This document shows, in pieces, positions 20,716-33,303 of a stretch of 64,000 nucleotides of DNA (its first letter is position 1; the number at the start of each line of letters is the position of its first letter). The notes under the pieces were generated by a model. It saw nothing but the letters and a program-made list of their open reading frames with translations, was not told the origin of the DNA and searched no databases. Source of the DNA: Sciurus carolinensis (taxonomy: Eukaryota; Chordata; Mammalia; Rodentia; Sciuridae); contig NC_062218.1 in the NCBI RefSeq assembly GCF_902686445.1, positions 135,827,241 to 135,891,240 of the forward strand, given 5' to 3'. A program made the position numbers and the translations under genes.

Positions 20716-23073
20716 CTAAAAACAAATTCAGAAGAGTGTTTTATAAGGTACATAAAATATCTGCTAAGTATTACATGCATATATCTAATTTAGTTATTAT
20801 GGAAACTGGTCCAACATAAACAAATGTTTAAACCATTCATTGTTTACATACCATGAAAACATATCTTCCTCAACTGGAAAACATGACACACACAAGCCAA
20901 ATAGTCAGGGAAAACCAGGAATAACATAGTAATCCAAAACCTTATTATGTCTAATATGAAATTATATAATATTACTTAGGAAATAGTATGTAAAAAATAC
21001 CGAGAAATATGTATGAAACTTTGCAGGTAATAAAATTTATAAAGAATGCTTCTTTATAAAGAAGTGCTCAGTGGTAGAGCACTTGCCTGGCCTGCACAAG
21101 CACTAAGTTAAATCCCCAGCACTGGCGGGGAAATGCTTCAAAAATAATCATATAACAAATCTGAAGTATAATGTGAACTTAGGCAGTGCATCTCTAAAAA
21201 AATCTGCATGAATTTTATATTGTTAAATGTATATATTTAAGAACAAAGAGGAGCAAAAGCATCTGCTTTAAAAGAACTGGTTTTTCTTTTTCTTCTCGTA
21301 CTGGGGATTGAATCCAGGGGAATTTTCCCATTGAGTATATCCTCAGGCCTTTTTAAAAATTTTTAAATTTTGAGACAGGGTCTTACTAATTTGCTGAGGG
21401 TCTCACTAAATTGCTGAGGCTGGCCTTAAACTTGCAAACCTCCTGTCACAGCTTCCCCAGTTGCTGTTGGGATCACAGGTGTGTGCCACTACACTTGGCT
21501 AAAAACATCTCTTTTAAAGACTTCAGCTCTATGGAACTCCTTTTTTTTTATTTTATTTTTTAAATTTTTTGGTACCAAGGATTGAACCCGAAAGTACTTA
21601 GCCACATCCCCAGCCCTTTTATTTTTTTATTTGAGACAGAGTCTTACTAAGTTGCTTTAGGGACTTGCTAGGTTTCTGAGGCTGACTATGGTCTTCCTGC
21701 CTTAGCCTCCCAAACCAATGGCATTACAGGTGTGTACTACCACACTTGAGGGGAACTACAATTTCTCAAAGAGAAAACAACTTCAATTTTATTGTTTATG
21801 CTTGTGAGTCAACGGACTTTCATCAACACATAATTTGCATATACAACTACAAAATGAAAAATACAAATGCTGGTAGGAATGATGCCATTTTCACTGAGTG
21901 ATGAAGAGTGGTGAAGATCTCATTTATGATGCAATCTGGCCTTCTACATCCTTCCATATCATACATTGAAGCGTCACACTAGTTTGTATGGTTACATTTG
22001 TATCTAAGCAACATTTTAAATAGTTATTTTAAGAGACTTCACTGTCATGATAACCAAATGCAATGTGTAAATACTCTTTTATTTGTATTTTTTGGGGGGA
22101 GATACTGAGCGCTAATGTACCACTGTGTTACATCCCTAGTCCTTTTTATTTTTTGAGATAGGGTCTTGCAAAGTTGCTAAGATTGGCCTCAAATTTGTGA
22201 TCCTCCTGCCTCAGCCTCCAGAGTTGCTTGTATTACAGGTGTGCACCACCATGCCCAGCTACTATTTGGATTCTTATACCAACCATCCCACAGTTAAAAG
22301 AGTTTTTTGAGACAATGGGGAACAAAAAAATGAACTGGATATTAAATCATCTTATGTAATTACTGCTAATTTTACTTGGTGTGATACAAAAGCTAGGGTT
22401 AAAAGTTCTGAAATATTTACAGGTAAAAATGATATGCTGGGTGGTGGGGTTGTGGCTCAGTGGTAGAGCACTTGCCTAGCATGTGTGAGGCACTGGGGTT
22501 CAATTCTCAGCATCACATATAAATAAATGCATAAAGTAAAGGCCTATCAATGGTTAAAAAAATATTTTTTAAAAAAATGATATGCTGGCTGAGATTTGCC
22601 AAGGGAGAAAAAAGTGTGTGAATAAAAGAGGATTAGATGATATAAGAACAACAGAATGCTACAGATGAAAAAATTGGGAGATAGGAGGTTCATTATATTA
22701 TTATTCCTTCTTACTACAGATTTGAAAATAATGTTCTTAAGAAAAAGTGAGTCCTGCCAGGTGCAGTACTCCAAACTCAGTGATTTGGGAGGCTGAGGCA
22801 GGAGGATCCCAAGTTTGAGGCCAGTCGGGGCAACTTGGAAAGACCCTGTCTCAAAATGAAAAATGCAAAGGGCAAAGGATATAGCTCAGTGATAGAGAGT
22901 CCCTAGGTTTAAACTCCAGGATTACAAAAAAATAAATAAATAAAAGTAAGACCTAAGTGATTTAAATGAATTTTTAGAACATAAATTAATTACTTATTTT
23001 TGAATTTTGAAAACTAGTCATTCATTTAGCAAACACCATTAGTTTCAGATTTAAGCTGAATTAAGACACTTAC
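20716..23073 (-). other. SEC24A intron 10
   Basis: Partial ID about 21062-21125; minus B1-dID copies about 21290-21500, 21550-21760 and 22078-22262; long-tail ID 22441-22572; plus B1-dID about 22755-22930. The remaining stretches, such as 20720-21060 and 21765-22075, hold nothing recognisable. Confidence 0.75.
22441..22572 (+). repeat. Long-tail ID SINE with 16-bp duplication
   Basis: ID body plus cacatataaataaatgcat and aaagtaaaggcctatcaatg tail. Perfect copies of aaaaatgatatgctgg lie at 22425-22440 and 22573-22588. Confidence 0.94.
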
Positions 23074-23186
23074 AAATCCAGATTGTCTAACAAACTCTGG
23101 CAAACTGAATTCAAGTATCCAGTTTCAACTGCATTATGAGACACATCAAAAACAAAGAGGTATACTGGAGGTTGTGGTGGTCGTAA
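23074..23186 (-). CDS. SEC24A: SEC24A exon 10
   Basis: Acceptor AG at 23188-23187 and donor GTAAGT from 23073. The exon has 113 nt, starts in phase 0 and encodes LRPPQPPVYLFVFDVSHNAV, then ETGYLNSVCQSLLDNLD with 2 nt of Leu. It opens the trunk domain: PP-x-YLFVFDVS is the first beta strand and DVS loop, the part that contacts SEC23. It is identical to human as I recall it. Confidence 0.98.
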
Positions 23187-25230
23187 CTGAAGAAAAAGAA
23201 GAATCTCATTAAATACATTTAATAGGATTAAATTTAAACTTATTTGTTGGGTCCACATACAGCAAAATCATAAAATAAGCATTATTTACATATTAAGTGG
23301 AGACAACAGTAAAGTATATCATAGGGTTTATAGATGCATACTTATAAGAAAAATGAGTCTATGATTGCCATAACTCTTTTCTCTAGAACAGGAAGGGGAA
23401 GAAATGTGATCAGAGGGCTTTTGGCAGTATTAGTCATGCTCAATTGCTTGACCTATGCAGTGCTAACAAAGATATTTACTTGTTAACCTGTGTATTCATA
23501 TTTTATTGTCATTTCTATGTGAGCATATTTTGCAATTTAGGGAAATGACTGTTCTGAAAGTGACAAATCAAGTTAGCCTTGGCTGATTTACCCAATACTT
23601 TTAGGTCAAATCCCATAAAAATGTAATACTCTGTATTTTATATACTTACACGTTCAAAGATTTGTCCCCCACCCCTTTTTTTTGGAGTTGGTGGGGGGAA
23701 CTGGGGATTGAATCCAGGGGTACCCTACCACTGAGCTATATCCCTATCCCTTTTTATTTATTTTTTAATTTTGAGACAGGTTCTTACTAATAAGTTGCCC
23801 AGGTTTGCCTCAAACTTGCAGTCCACTTGCCTCAGCCTCCCCATAGCTGGAATCATAGGAGTGTGTCACTATGCCAGGTCTAAGATTTGTTTTCAATTTA
23901 AAAAAGCATCAAATAATCACAATCACAACTGGGCATACAGTACACTACTTTTCATATATTTTTGCATGTATCACTTGCCAAATTCATAAAACCTGTTACT
24001 CAAGAGTTAAGTGAGGGGGAAAAAAAAAAAAAAAAGAGGCAAGAGGTAAGCCAGGAGGAAGGAGTAAAAATCTTTTCAGTAGACAGGTTTCCAAATTTAA
24101 AGGAAGCCATTCCGGCAAAACCTGGGAGATAAAAGGCATTTAGGAAGGTCAGTTCCAAAGAAGGAATGCTTCTGCTCTTTTGATGTTAATTCAACAAAGA
24201 GACAATCATTCTGCAGAAAGCATGACCAATCACCACCAAATCTTTTCTCCATAGCAAGAGAATGATCCCTCATAAATTCCTCAGTATAATCAACCCAATT
24301 GCCAAGGTAATGACTATGCCACAAAAATATGCTGAAATACTAATTTTTTTTTAATTGTAAACAAATGGGATACATGTTGTTTCTCTGTTGAAATACTAAA
24401 TTATTAAAGGTTGATGTTGTAGCCAGGCGTGGTGGCTCAAGCCTGTAATCCCAGCGGCTCAGGAAGCTGAGGCAGGAAGATCTGAAGTTCAAAGCCAGCC
24501 TCAGCAACAGCAAGGCACTAAACAACTCATGAGACCCTGTCTCTAAATAAAAACCAAATAGGGCTTGGGTGTGGCTCAGTGGTTGAGTGCCCCTAAGTTC
24601 AATTCCCAGTACACCCCGACAAAAGAAAAGGTTGGTATTAAGTTTTATCTTCATAGTCCCCTTTCTCTATCTAGAGGTAACTATGGCATGGTAAAAGAGA
24701 AACCAAATCAAAAGACCTGAATTTTCTCCAACTACTACCCAGTCACTTAGTGATACGTGACAAGCCATTTAATCTAAATTCATTTTCACATAGAATTAAC
24801 AGCATTTCCCTAGCTCACAGTGTAATGATCAAAATATAAGTGCTCTCTATAAAATGTAAAGTGCTAAACATTCAGCACAATTATCTTTAACATGAAGATC
24901 TTAGATACTTTCAAAAGAGCATAAAAGTACTTGCAAGAGGATGTTCATCACAGCATTGTTTGTAAGAGAAAACACTTGGGCATGATTGATTATAAATAGG
25001 GTCCCAATATGATACTGCAAATTGCTAGATGAACATATAAAAAACTTCAGTTGAACTTTCCATACACTTTTACGTTTCAGATTTATTCTTATATACCAAC
25101 TGCTTTTGTAATAAATACACTATCTGAATTTAAAAACATAAAATTTTGTTAAAGAATATTATATATTTTTTTTTAACTTAAAATCCAATATTATGAAATG
25201 TGCAGACTGTTTAAAAAAATGAAAGCTTAC
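23187..25230 (-). other. SEC24A intron 9
   Basis: Plain sequence to 23660; minus B1-dID about 23680-23882; an A-run near 24020; plain sequence to 24340; plus B1-dID about 24420-24622; an old MIR-like stretch about 24720-24890; plain AT-rich sequence to exon 9. Confidence 0.7.
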
Positions 25231-25340
25231 CATGTATTCTGAAGGAGCCATAAACTCAATAGTAGCATTTTGAACTTCAGGTCTTCTGTGAGGTTCTCCA
25301 TAAACTCTGGTCAAAGGATTGTACATGAATTCTTCAGGTA
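25231..25340 (-). CDS. SEC24A: SEC24A exon 9
   Basis: Acceptor AG at 25342-25341 and donor GTAAGC from 25230. The exon has 110 nt. It completes Val, then PEEFMYNPLTRVYGEPHRRP and EVQNATIEFMAPSEYM. This links the zinc finger to the trunk: VYGEPHRRPE-x-x-x-ATIEF-x-AP-x-EYM is a SEC24 hallmark. The intron 9 joint is in phase 0. Confidence 0.97.
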
Positions 25341-26832
25341 CTGTATAAAATTAACAATGTTATTGAAAGGATTAATATATCTTGCATTTGGCCATTTTCT
25401 TAATTTAGGGATTTAGAGTTAATTCAATATAGTCTAAACATTAAGAAATAATTCACTTTTTTGTTAATAAATTCACTTTGTAATAAAAGTTCCATTCAAG
25501 TTCTTCACATACTAAGTCCCCTACTTTTACAACTTACAGTCACTGTGATTTTTCTTTTCCCATTTCTTGATATCCTTTCTCTTAATTTTTACTGAAACTG
25601 TTTTCTGAAAATCACTTGAAAAGATGAGGAAAAACTCTCACTAATGCCAATTATTTCCCTAAATTTCACAGTTATACAAGGATTAACATTTGACATATGG
25701 AAAGTATAGACTGGCTAGTCTATGGTGGTAAAACCATCTCAGAGGTTAAAACCATAAGAGATTTGTGAGTTTTATTTATTATTAAGGCATCTGGAATACC
25801 AATTACCTACTATTTATACTAGTGCTCAGAGTATTTTTTAAATTATCATTGTACCTGTCTTCCCAGTAACTGTTTAGCAATTAAAATCCCTATGTACTCT
25901 AAAAGGTAAGCAACAGTTTGTGAAATTGGTTCGCATACATATGAAAGAGGCTTCCACCTTTACCACGATTTCATTTTGTATATTAAAGCACATACCAATA
26001 AGATTACAAAGGTGCACTGAACACTATACATACATTTTGTGAATTACTATATAGTAAGAGTTTTCTTGATCTATCCTTATTTTCCTCTACATACAAACAA
26101 TAAAACTGTTTTTTAAAAATTTCTCATAGTACTCTATTTCTCAACTCTTAATGAAATTTCCTTCCAAACAGACCCTAATTTTCAATTTGAATACTGGCAT
26201 ATCAATTTTCTTCCCTACTCCTAATTGAATGTCACTGGTTAGATGATATTCTTCAAACATAAATTATAAAGAAGTTACTGATAGAGATCTCTTCCTCCTC
26301 AATTATTGAGAAAACTACATTCAACTGACCTTCTAGCACTGCCCACCTCCCTTCACACGCAGTGAATGAATTAGGCTGCTAGTCTGTGGACTTAGTTTCT
26401 TTCACCCTAGAGAAAAGGCATGGGACAATTTCTAAATAAAAATGTGTCTTAAATCACTGGCTTAAATACCATGAAATATACCATTTATTATATGTCCAAT
26501 ATAATAAATGTAAAAACATGGTTACAAAAAAATAATATCACATTTTTGCTTGAAAGGTATATAATAATTATTTGTATGTAAATCTGCATAGGAAAAAAAG
26601 TTAACAGTAGCTTTCTCTGAGTGGAAGGATTGATTATAGGTAAATAAAGGTAAATTAAAAGGATGCTCTTTTCTTTTGAGATAGGGTCTCACTATGTTGT
26701 CAGGTCCTGCTGGCTCAGCATTCCTAGTAGCTGGGATTACAGGTTTTGTTTTGTTTTCATTTCACGTTTTTATTTATTATCTGTTCTCCCTACAATTCAA
26801 GTAGAAATTATAAAACATTTCAAAACACATAC
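25341..26832 (-). other. SEC24A intron 8: mostly unique sequence
   Basis: About 1.3 kb of AT-rich sequence without recognisable repeats (25341-26655), then a partial minus B1 (about 26665-26745) within 100 bp of exon 8. Confidence 0.65.
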
Positions 26833-26959
26833 CATCATTGACCCGATAACATAAGTTACACTTCCATCTCCTCTGATCAAGAAAGCTGACGAAAGGGTTG
26901 ATGTATGTCCTGCATGAACGGCATCTCACAATTGTACTGGAGGTAACCACAGGCAATTG
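26833..26959 (-). CDS. SEC24A: SEC24A exon 8 (zinc finger)
   Basis: Acceptor AG at 26961-26960 and donor GTATGT from 26832. The exon has 127 nt, phase 0 at its start, and encodes QLPVVTSSTIVRCRSCRTYI, NPFVSFLDQRRWKCNLCYRV and ND. The four zinc ligands are visible as C-R-S-C and C-N-L-C, 18 residues apart, all in this exon. The finger lies at the SEC23-SEC24 interface. All residues match human from memory. Confidence 0.98.
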
Positions 26960-27479
26960 CTGAAAAGACAAAACTAAGTTTTTAAAGGCAATGAATGATC
27001 CATTGTGTTGAAAGGGCAAGCATAAACCATCTCTTCCAAAAAAATTATTAGGACATTCTAATTTTTGAAGGGGGGGGAAGAGGAGAATATGTGTTCAAAA
27101 TGCCACACACAAAAAATATATGTAGCTAAATTTTCTGATTTTAAACCCTATTATTTTTCTCCAAGATTATTCTTATTAAACTCTGCCTTTAAAAATACTA
27201 TTTTATCAAACACTTACACTGCAAAACCAAGATACTACATTTACAATGTATTTTTGGCTGAGATGGCAAAGAAAACAGGAACAACATTCTGAAATACTAA
27301 TCAATGAAATTATTTCAGTTTTTGATGTTATATGAAGAGGGCTAAATCTTAGTTCTCACAAAAGAACTGTTATAATTTGTATTTAAGTTCTATCCTATAT
27401 ATTAAAGGTTCCAAAATCCTTATACCATAAACCAAAGGGGCTCAGTGGTAGGGTGCCTGACTAGCTAGCACTGCAAAAC

Positions 27480-27511
<32 letters not shown>

Positions 27512-28248
27512 TCAATAAAGGCAATAAAATACTATCACCAAAAGAAGGTTTGTTTTAGGAAAGTCACTTCACTCACACTGATCTTCAAGTATGGCCATAT
27601 GTCAAGGTTTGAGTTTCAGGATATCAGTTAATCAACTTTTTGTCTCCCCTTTAAAAACTTTTTTATTTTAATTGAGAAAGAAGCAACTTCTTAAAATAAC
27701 TAATTTTGCTCCAAGAATGGCAGAACAAGGAGATGAGGCTTAGGTACTTTAATCAGTAAATTTATAATTTATTAAAATAATATGCTTATTTATTTTCTTT
27801 TAGTACCTATATTCTAATTAGCATCTATCTGTTGAATTTTTCTTTTCTTTTCCTTCTTTTTTTTTGGTACTGGGAATTGAACCCAAAGGTACTTTGCTAC
27901 TGAGCTACATCCCCAGGGTGTCACTAAGCTGCTTAGGGCCTCATTAAGTTGCTGAGTCTGGCTTTGAACTTGTGATCCTCCTGTCTCAGCCTCCTGAGTT
28001 GCTGGGATTATAGGCATGCACCTTGGATGCCTAGATTCTTGGATTTTTCAAAAATACACTTATTTGACCTTGTCTTGAAAGTGTTTTGATAATAAAATTC
28101 TTGGTTGGATTACAAATAAGTAAATCCATCAGAGATGAAGTTCCTAAAGATAGCTCAAATTCTACATATGATTCCTCAATTACTGCAGAAAATTTCTACC
28201 ACTAAGATAATTTTCTATAAGATTTTTACTTTCATTAGAGAAACATAC
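26960..28248 (-). other. SEC24A intron 7
   Basis: Unique sequence to 27430; a decayed ID remnant about 27437-27478 runs into (AAT)n at 27479-27508; unique sequence to 27850; minus B1-dID about 27858-28025; unique sequence to exon 7. Confidence 0.7.
27479..27508 (+). repeat. (AAT)n microsatellite
   Basis: About 10 AAT units following an ID remnant; probably an expanded SINE tail. Confidence 0.93.
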
Positions 28249-28351
28249 CACTAGATCTTTGAAAGGATGAAGCAGCAGCCCCAAAGGAAGTTTGGCTTTA
28301 TTCAGTAAGGCCTGAGTCTGAGGAATGCTAGTCAGCGTGCATCGAAATAAC
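28249..28351 (-). CDS. SEC24A: SEC24A exon 7
   Basis: Acceptor AG at 28353-28352 and donor GTATGT from 28248. The exon has 103 nt. It completes Glu, then LFRCTLTSIPQTQALLNKAK and LPLGLLLHPFKDLV. FRCTL-x-x-IP and AKLPLG-x-x-HPF mark the start of the folded SEC24 core just before the zinc finger. Confidence 0.97.
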
Positions 28352-29880
28352 CTGTATCAAGGCAAAAAGTACATGTCAGTTGCTGCTATGATTATTTTGA
28401 AAGGGAAAAAGAAAAGTATTTAACAGGTACATATCTTAATATTAGATCAGATTACAAATGAAATATCTCAGTAGACCTTCTCAATTTTTTTTCTTTTTTT
28501 TTTTTGTACCAGGGATTGAACCCAGGGGCACTGAACCACTAAGCCACATCTCCAGTCCTTTTAAATATTTTATTTAGAGACAGAGTCTCACTGAGTTGGT
28601 TAGGGTCTCACTAAATTGCTGAAACTGGCTTTTGAACTTAGGATCCTCTTGCCTCAGTCTCCTGAGCCACTGGGATTACAGGTGTGTACCACAATGCCTG
28701 ACAACCCTCTCAACTTTTATCCCATTAAAATATTTAAGTCTAAAAAATATATTTAAGTCTAAGTTCTGTTTAGAAATAGAGCAGATGGTTACCCCGTATT
28801 ATATAGCTAGAATACAGTCTCTCTTCTTGTTTTGTGTGTAATATAGTCTAGACTGTCAAATGATTTGTTTTTCTTTATGTAAATCTAGATTACACTGGAA
28901 TTACTAGGTGATGACACACACTTGCAAATGCAAACTTTTTTCTTTTTTGGTACTGGATTTTTTTTTTTAGTTGTTGATGAACCTTATTTTTATTTATTTA
29001 TAGGTGGTGCTGAGAACTGAACCCAGTGCCTCACATATGCAAAGTGAGTGCACTACCACTGAGTCACAAACCCAGCCCAGTAAAGGGTATTGAAACTGGG
29101 GGCATTTTATCACTGAGCTATATCCCCAGTCCTTTTTATATTTTATTTTGAGACAGCTCAGAATTTCACTAAATTACTGATGCCAGTGTCTCAGTCTCCC
29201 AAATTACTAGGATTACAGGTGTGTGCCACCATGCTGGGCTGACCTTTTTTCTTTGCTCCTTTTTCTTTTTCTTTTTGAGATAGGGCCTTGCTATGCTGCC
29301 CCATTGTCCAGGCTAGTCATGAACTCCTGGGTTCAAGCAATCCTCCTGACTCAGCTAGGACTATAGGTGCATGCTACCATGCTTGAAAAGTTTGTTCAGT
29401 TTTGCTGAAGATTCAAAAAAACTACATCAAAATAAAAATAAACAACAAATTTTGTAGCAAAATTCAATTTATCAGTCTTTACTACACACATTTAAACTTA
29501 TGACAAATATTTATAGAAAAAATTATAATTAGGTTTATAATGAAATAAATTTTAAATGACAGCAAATAAAGAACTATATAGAATCAAATAACTGTAGTTT
29601 GGGATGCATTACCAGAACGATAATGAATAACATAATCTCATCAGAGCTAATAAGAACAGCAATCGCTTCAAGAGTTACAACCCTAGTTCTTAGAACATTT
29701 CAAATCTCAAGTAAGTGAAAAAGTTTTATCTTCTGCATCAGACCTCTTTCATAAATTAGTCTACTTATACAGCTTATTCATAACACCCGAAACTAAAAAA
29801 TGTATTTTAAAAGACCCTAGAAAACATAGAACATGCATAATGTCATATGTAAGATGAAACAACACAATTTAAAGCCTTAC
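28352..29880 (-). other. SEC24A intron 6
   Basis: Minus B1-dID about 28490-28705; a second minus B1-dID (about 28940-29240) broken by a minus ID (about 28960-29075); a B1/7SL-type monomer about 29255-29390 on the minus strand. 29400-29880 is AT-rich with nothing recognisable. Confidence 0.7.
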
Positions 29881-30053
29881 TCTGGGTTACAGTTGAGTTT
29901 CTGGATGTCTTCATGCAAATTTGGAACTGGAGGCTGCAAAGGTGTTGAGGGAAGCATATTTCTTTCTTGAAGAAGATTGATAACTCTTAGCCCCTCTGGA
30001 TGTAGACTTAATCCACTCATGCTTGCAGTTAAATGATTAGCACCTAAGGGAGT
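29881..30053 (-). CDS. SEC24A: SEC24A exon 6
   Basis: Acceptor AG at 30055-30054 and donor GTAAGG from 29880. The exon has 173 nt and encodes TPLGANHLTASMSGLSLHPE, GLRVINLLQERNMLPSTPLQ and PPVPNLHEDIQKLNCNP, with 2 nt of Glu. This is the end of the disordered N-terminal region. GLRVINLLQERN and the short helix after it precede the folded core. RVI and PLQP differ slightly from human RVV and PLKP as I recall. Confidence 0.97.
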
Positions 30054-30334
30054 CTACAGATACATAATTTAAAAGTAAGCAACTTTTTTTTCTCTTTCTG
30101 AAAGTAATGAAGGGACTTGGTTCATTTCACTACATAATGAAAGTATAATACAGATTTCTTGGTCAGTTTTTTGGTTCTGGAGAAATGTGTAAGTATAAAG
30201 GTTTTATGAAGTATCCATTATTATTCTAACTGGTTATAAAAATGTTCAATACAACTTCCTAAAACTTTCCACATGTGTATACAGTTTAAACCAACAGATA
30301 GAAAATAGGCTGGGAAAAAAAGGCAAAACTTTAC
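30054..30334 (-). other. SEC24A intron 5 (281 nt)
   Basis: Short, repeat-free intron with a T-rich plus-strand stretch near its exon 6 end. Confidence 0.85.
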
Positions 30335-30495
30335 CTGAGTAAAGGCCTGGGGGCCACTTGGATAATTCAAGGAAGAAGGTGGCATTCCAGTTGTACTAGG
30401 TGGTGTTGTGTTCTGATAACCAGGTGGTAAAGAGGGATATGCATATCCAACACTTCGGCTCATTTTGGGATTCTTATTAGTAAGCTGTGGTGTTG
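30335..30495 (-). CDS. SEC24A: SEC24A exon 5
   Basis: Acceptor AG at 30497-30496 and donor GTAAAG from 30334. The exon has 161 nt. It completes Ala, then TPQLTNKNPKMSRSVGYAYP, SLPPGYQNTTPPSTTGMPPS and SLNYPSGPQAFTQ. Low-complexity Pro/Ser/Thr/Asn sequence typical of the SEC24A/B N-terminal arm, which is thought to be disordered and holds regulatory phosphosites. Confidence 0.97.
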
Positions 30496-30975
30496 CTAGA
30501 AACAAGGTAACTTTTAAGTTCTATTTTATATTCTGGAATACTTTAATTCAACACATGGGTTCATTAAATTATGGGAATTACAACTCCAAACTCCTCTGGA
30601 TTAATTTAATAAAATGAAGACAAACACTAGTAACAAAGTAACAGCAATGATTACAATCTAGTTAATGTAGACTATAGCTATAAACACACAAAAGTTTGAT
30701 ATATTTAATTTACTTTCCTGTCATGTAATAAATTTTGTATTCAGATTACATTTTAATTTAAAACAACTGTAATGAAAACATCTTAGATGCTCAATTTATG
30801 GAATTGGCTAAACAAATTTAGTATATCTAATTGATAAAAATACCCCATAGTCATAATAGTAGGTATGGCTACATAACACAAGTATGACAAGCAAATATGA
30901 CTTCTACAATCAGAAAGAAGATTTAAAAAAAAAGAAAAAGAAAAAAGAAAGAAAGAAACTTTCATAGCATCTCAC
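30496..30975 (-). other. SEC24A intron 4 (480 nt)
   Basis: No transposable element recognised. An A/G-rich run lies at about 30926-30958 near exon 4. Confidence 0.8.
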
Positions 30976-31053
30976 CCAAGAAGCCACCTCCTTCAATTTC
31001 ATCATAACTACTATGGACAACCATAGATCCATGATTGGCATTTGATGTAATAC
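30976..31053 (-). CDS. SEC24A: SEC24A exon 4 (78 nt)
   Basis: Acceptor AG at 31055-31054 and donor GTGAGA from 30975. It completes Gly, then ITSNANHGSMVVHSSYDEIE, GGGFL and one base of Ala. It is a small in-frame cassette (26 codons, phase 1 on both sides), so skipping would keep the frame. Asn-Ala-Asn-His replaces the human Asn-Thr-Asn-Asn as I recall it. Confidence 0.95.
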
Positions 31054-31536
31054 CTAAGAAGGAAGTTCATTAATAAGATTTAAATTAGAATGATTATAAT
31101 TTCTGCAAGATACAAACTAATATCTTAACTCTTAGATAATTTCCCAAAAAATAGTTTAAATCGCTGCCTACCAAAAATATTGTCTTGGTAGCACACACCT
31201 ATAATTCCAGCTACTGGGAGGCTGAGGCAGAAGGACTGTAAGTTTGAAGTCAGTCTGGGGCAAACCCTGTCTTAAAAATAAAGTAAAAAGGAGCTGGACA
31301 TGTGGTGTAGTAGCATAGCCTACAATCCTAGCTACTTGTGAGGCTGAGGCAGAAGTATATTGCAAGTTCAAGGCCAGCTGGGTCAATTTGGTGAGATCAT
31401 GTCTCAAAATAAAATATGTAAAGGGTTGGGGATGTAGCTCAGTGGTAGAGCATTTGCCCTGGGTTAATCCCTAGTACTAGAAAGAAAAAGATGAGAAAAT
31501 TATATAAAACAGATGTGTCTTGAAAAGTCTGGTATT

Positions 31537-31600
31537 AGAAGAAGAAGAGGAAAAGGAGAAGGAGGAAGAGAGAAGAGGAAGAAGAAGGAAGAAGACAACA
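31537..31600 (+). repeat. Polypurine GA-rich tract
   Basis: A nearly unbroken run of A and G made of GAA, GGA and GAAG units. Long purine tracts can adopt triplex (H-DNA) forms; here it may derive from a SINE tail. Confidence 0.85.
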
Positions 31601-31755
31601 AAATACAGATGGCCAACAGATATCTGAAAAAATGTTCAATATCACTAACCATCAAGGAAATGTAAATCAAAACTATGATGAGGGCTGGGGAGATAGCTCA
31701 GCTGGTAGAGTGCTTGCCTTGCAAGCACAAGGCCCTGAGTTCGATCCCCAGTACC

Positions 31756-31790
<35 letters not shown>

Positions 31791-32430
31791 ACAATGAGAT
31801 AAAAGGGAAAAAAATCCAAAATGAAGTATCATCTCACTTCAGTTAGAATGGCTATTAGCAAAAAGAAAAGCCAGGCAGGCATGGTGGCACATTCCTGTAA
31901 TCCCAGCTACTCAGGAGCTGAGGCAGGAGAATCAGAAGTTCAAGGCCAGACTGGGCAATTCAGCAGACCCTGTCTCAAAATAAATTTAAAAAGCGCTGAG
32001 GATGTATCTCAGTGATACAGCGCCCCTGTGTTCAATCCCCAGTATCACACATACAAAAAAAGAAAAAAAATAATACTGGCAAAGATGTGGAGAAAGGGGA
32101 ACAGCTGGTGGGAATGTTAGTTAGCATAGTAATTATGAAAAAGAGTATGGAAGTTCCTCAAAAACTAAAAGCAGAAATACTAAAATCAGCATGACAAAGA
32201 GATGCCTATACTCCCCTATTTATAGCAGCACTATATCACAATAGCCAAGATACAGAATCAATTTAGTGCCCATCGATGGATGAATGCATAAAGAAAATGT
32301 GGTATATATCCACAATGAAATATTGTTCAGCTATTAAAAAATAAATAAAATCCTGTCATTTGCAACTACATGGATGAGGCTAGAGGACATTAAGTAAAAT
32401 AGCCTGGCAGCACAAAAAAACAACACATGT
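31600..32430 (+). mobile_element. L1 3'-end fragment, plus strand, with two SINEs inserted
   Basis: Pieces such as gaaaaaatgttcaatatcac (about 31626), actggcaaagatgtggagaa (about 32074) and ctcctatttatagcagcact-like sequence follow the L1 ORF2 C-terminus. It is interrupted by an ID at 31682-31786 and a B1-dID at 31868-32055. Old, with no open frame. Confidence 0.75.
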
Positions 32431-32563
32431 TCTCAAATACATATGTATACATATATATGTATATATATAACATATTAAATATATATATGTATGTATATTT
32501 AAAAAGTTGATCTTATAGAAACAAAGGAACTGTAGTTACCAGAGGCTAAGAAGTGTGGGGTGG

Positions 32564-32692
32564 GGCTGGGGTTGTGGCTCAGTGGTAGAGCTCTTGCCTA
32601 GCATGTGTGAGGCACTGGGTTCGATTCTCAGCACTGCATATAAATAAATAAAAATAAAGGTCCATTAGCAACTAAAACAATACTGAAAAAAA
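32564..32692 (+). repeat. Long-tail ID SINE
   Basis: Body ggctggggttgtggctcagt onward, with tail gcatataaataaataaaaat. aagtgtggggtgg is duplicated at 32551-32563 and 32693-32705. Confidence 0.92.
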
Positions 32693-33141
32693 AAGTGTGG
32701 GGTGGTGGGTAGAGAAAGGTTGGTTAATGGATACAAAGTAATAGTTAGATAGAATTAAGGCTGGTTGCAGTGATATATGCATGTAATCCCAATTATTTGG
32801 GAGGCTGAAAATGAGGATTTAAAGTTGGAGGCTATCCTGGGCAACTTAATGAGACTCTGCCTCAAAGTAAGATAAAAAGGGCTGGAGGTGTAGCTCACTC
32901 AGTGCTTGCCTGGCATGTACAAGGAAGGAAAGAAAGAAAAGAAAAAAAAGAAAGAAAGAAGGAAAGAAAGGAAGGATGAATTAATTTCTAGTGTTTTATA
33001 GAACAGTAAGGTAACTATAGTTAAAATAATTTACTATTTCAAACCTATCGTGGTCTAGGGATGTTTGCCTAGTATGTGAGAGTCCCTGGGTTCAAATTTT
33101 GGTACTGCCCAAAAGTGTGTATAGGTAGATAAATACATATC

Positions 33142-33175
33142 CACATATATACACATGCATGTGTGTGTGTGCGCG

Positions 33176-33207
<32 letters not shown>

Positions 33208-33215
33208 CACACACA
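33142..33215 (+). repeat. Alternating purine-pyrimidine tract with a central palindrome (CA/TG, GCGCGC)
   Basis: Bases 33142-33191 alternate purine and pyrimidine without a break. Within them 33160-33187 is a perfect 28-bp palindrome: a TG run, GCGCGC, then a CA run. One interruption follows and the AC run continues to 33215. This is the classic sequence pattern for left-handed Z-DNA and for hairpin extrusion. Confidence 0.95.
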
Positions 33216-33299
33216 CGAGATGATTTTAAATGTTCTCAATGCAAAGAAATGATAAATGCTTGAGGCAATAGGTATGCTAATTCCCAGATTATATATCCA

Positions 33300-33303
<4 letters not shown>
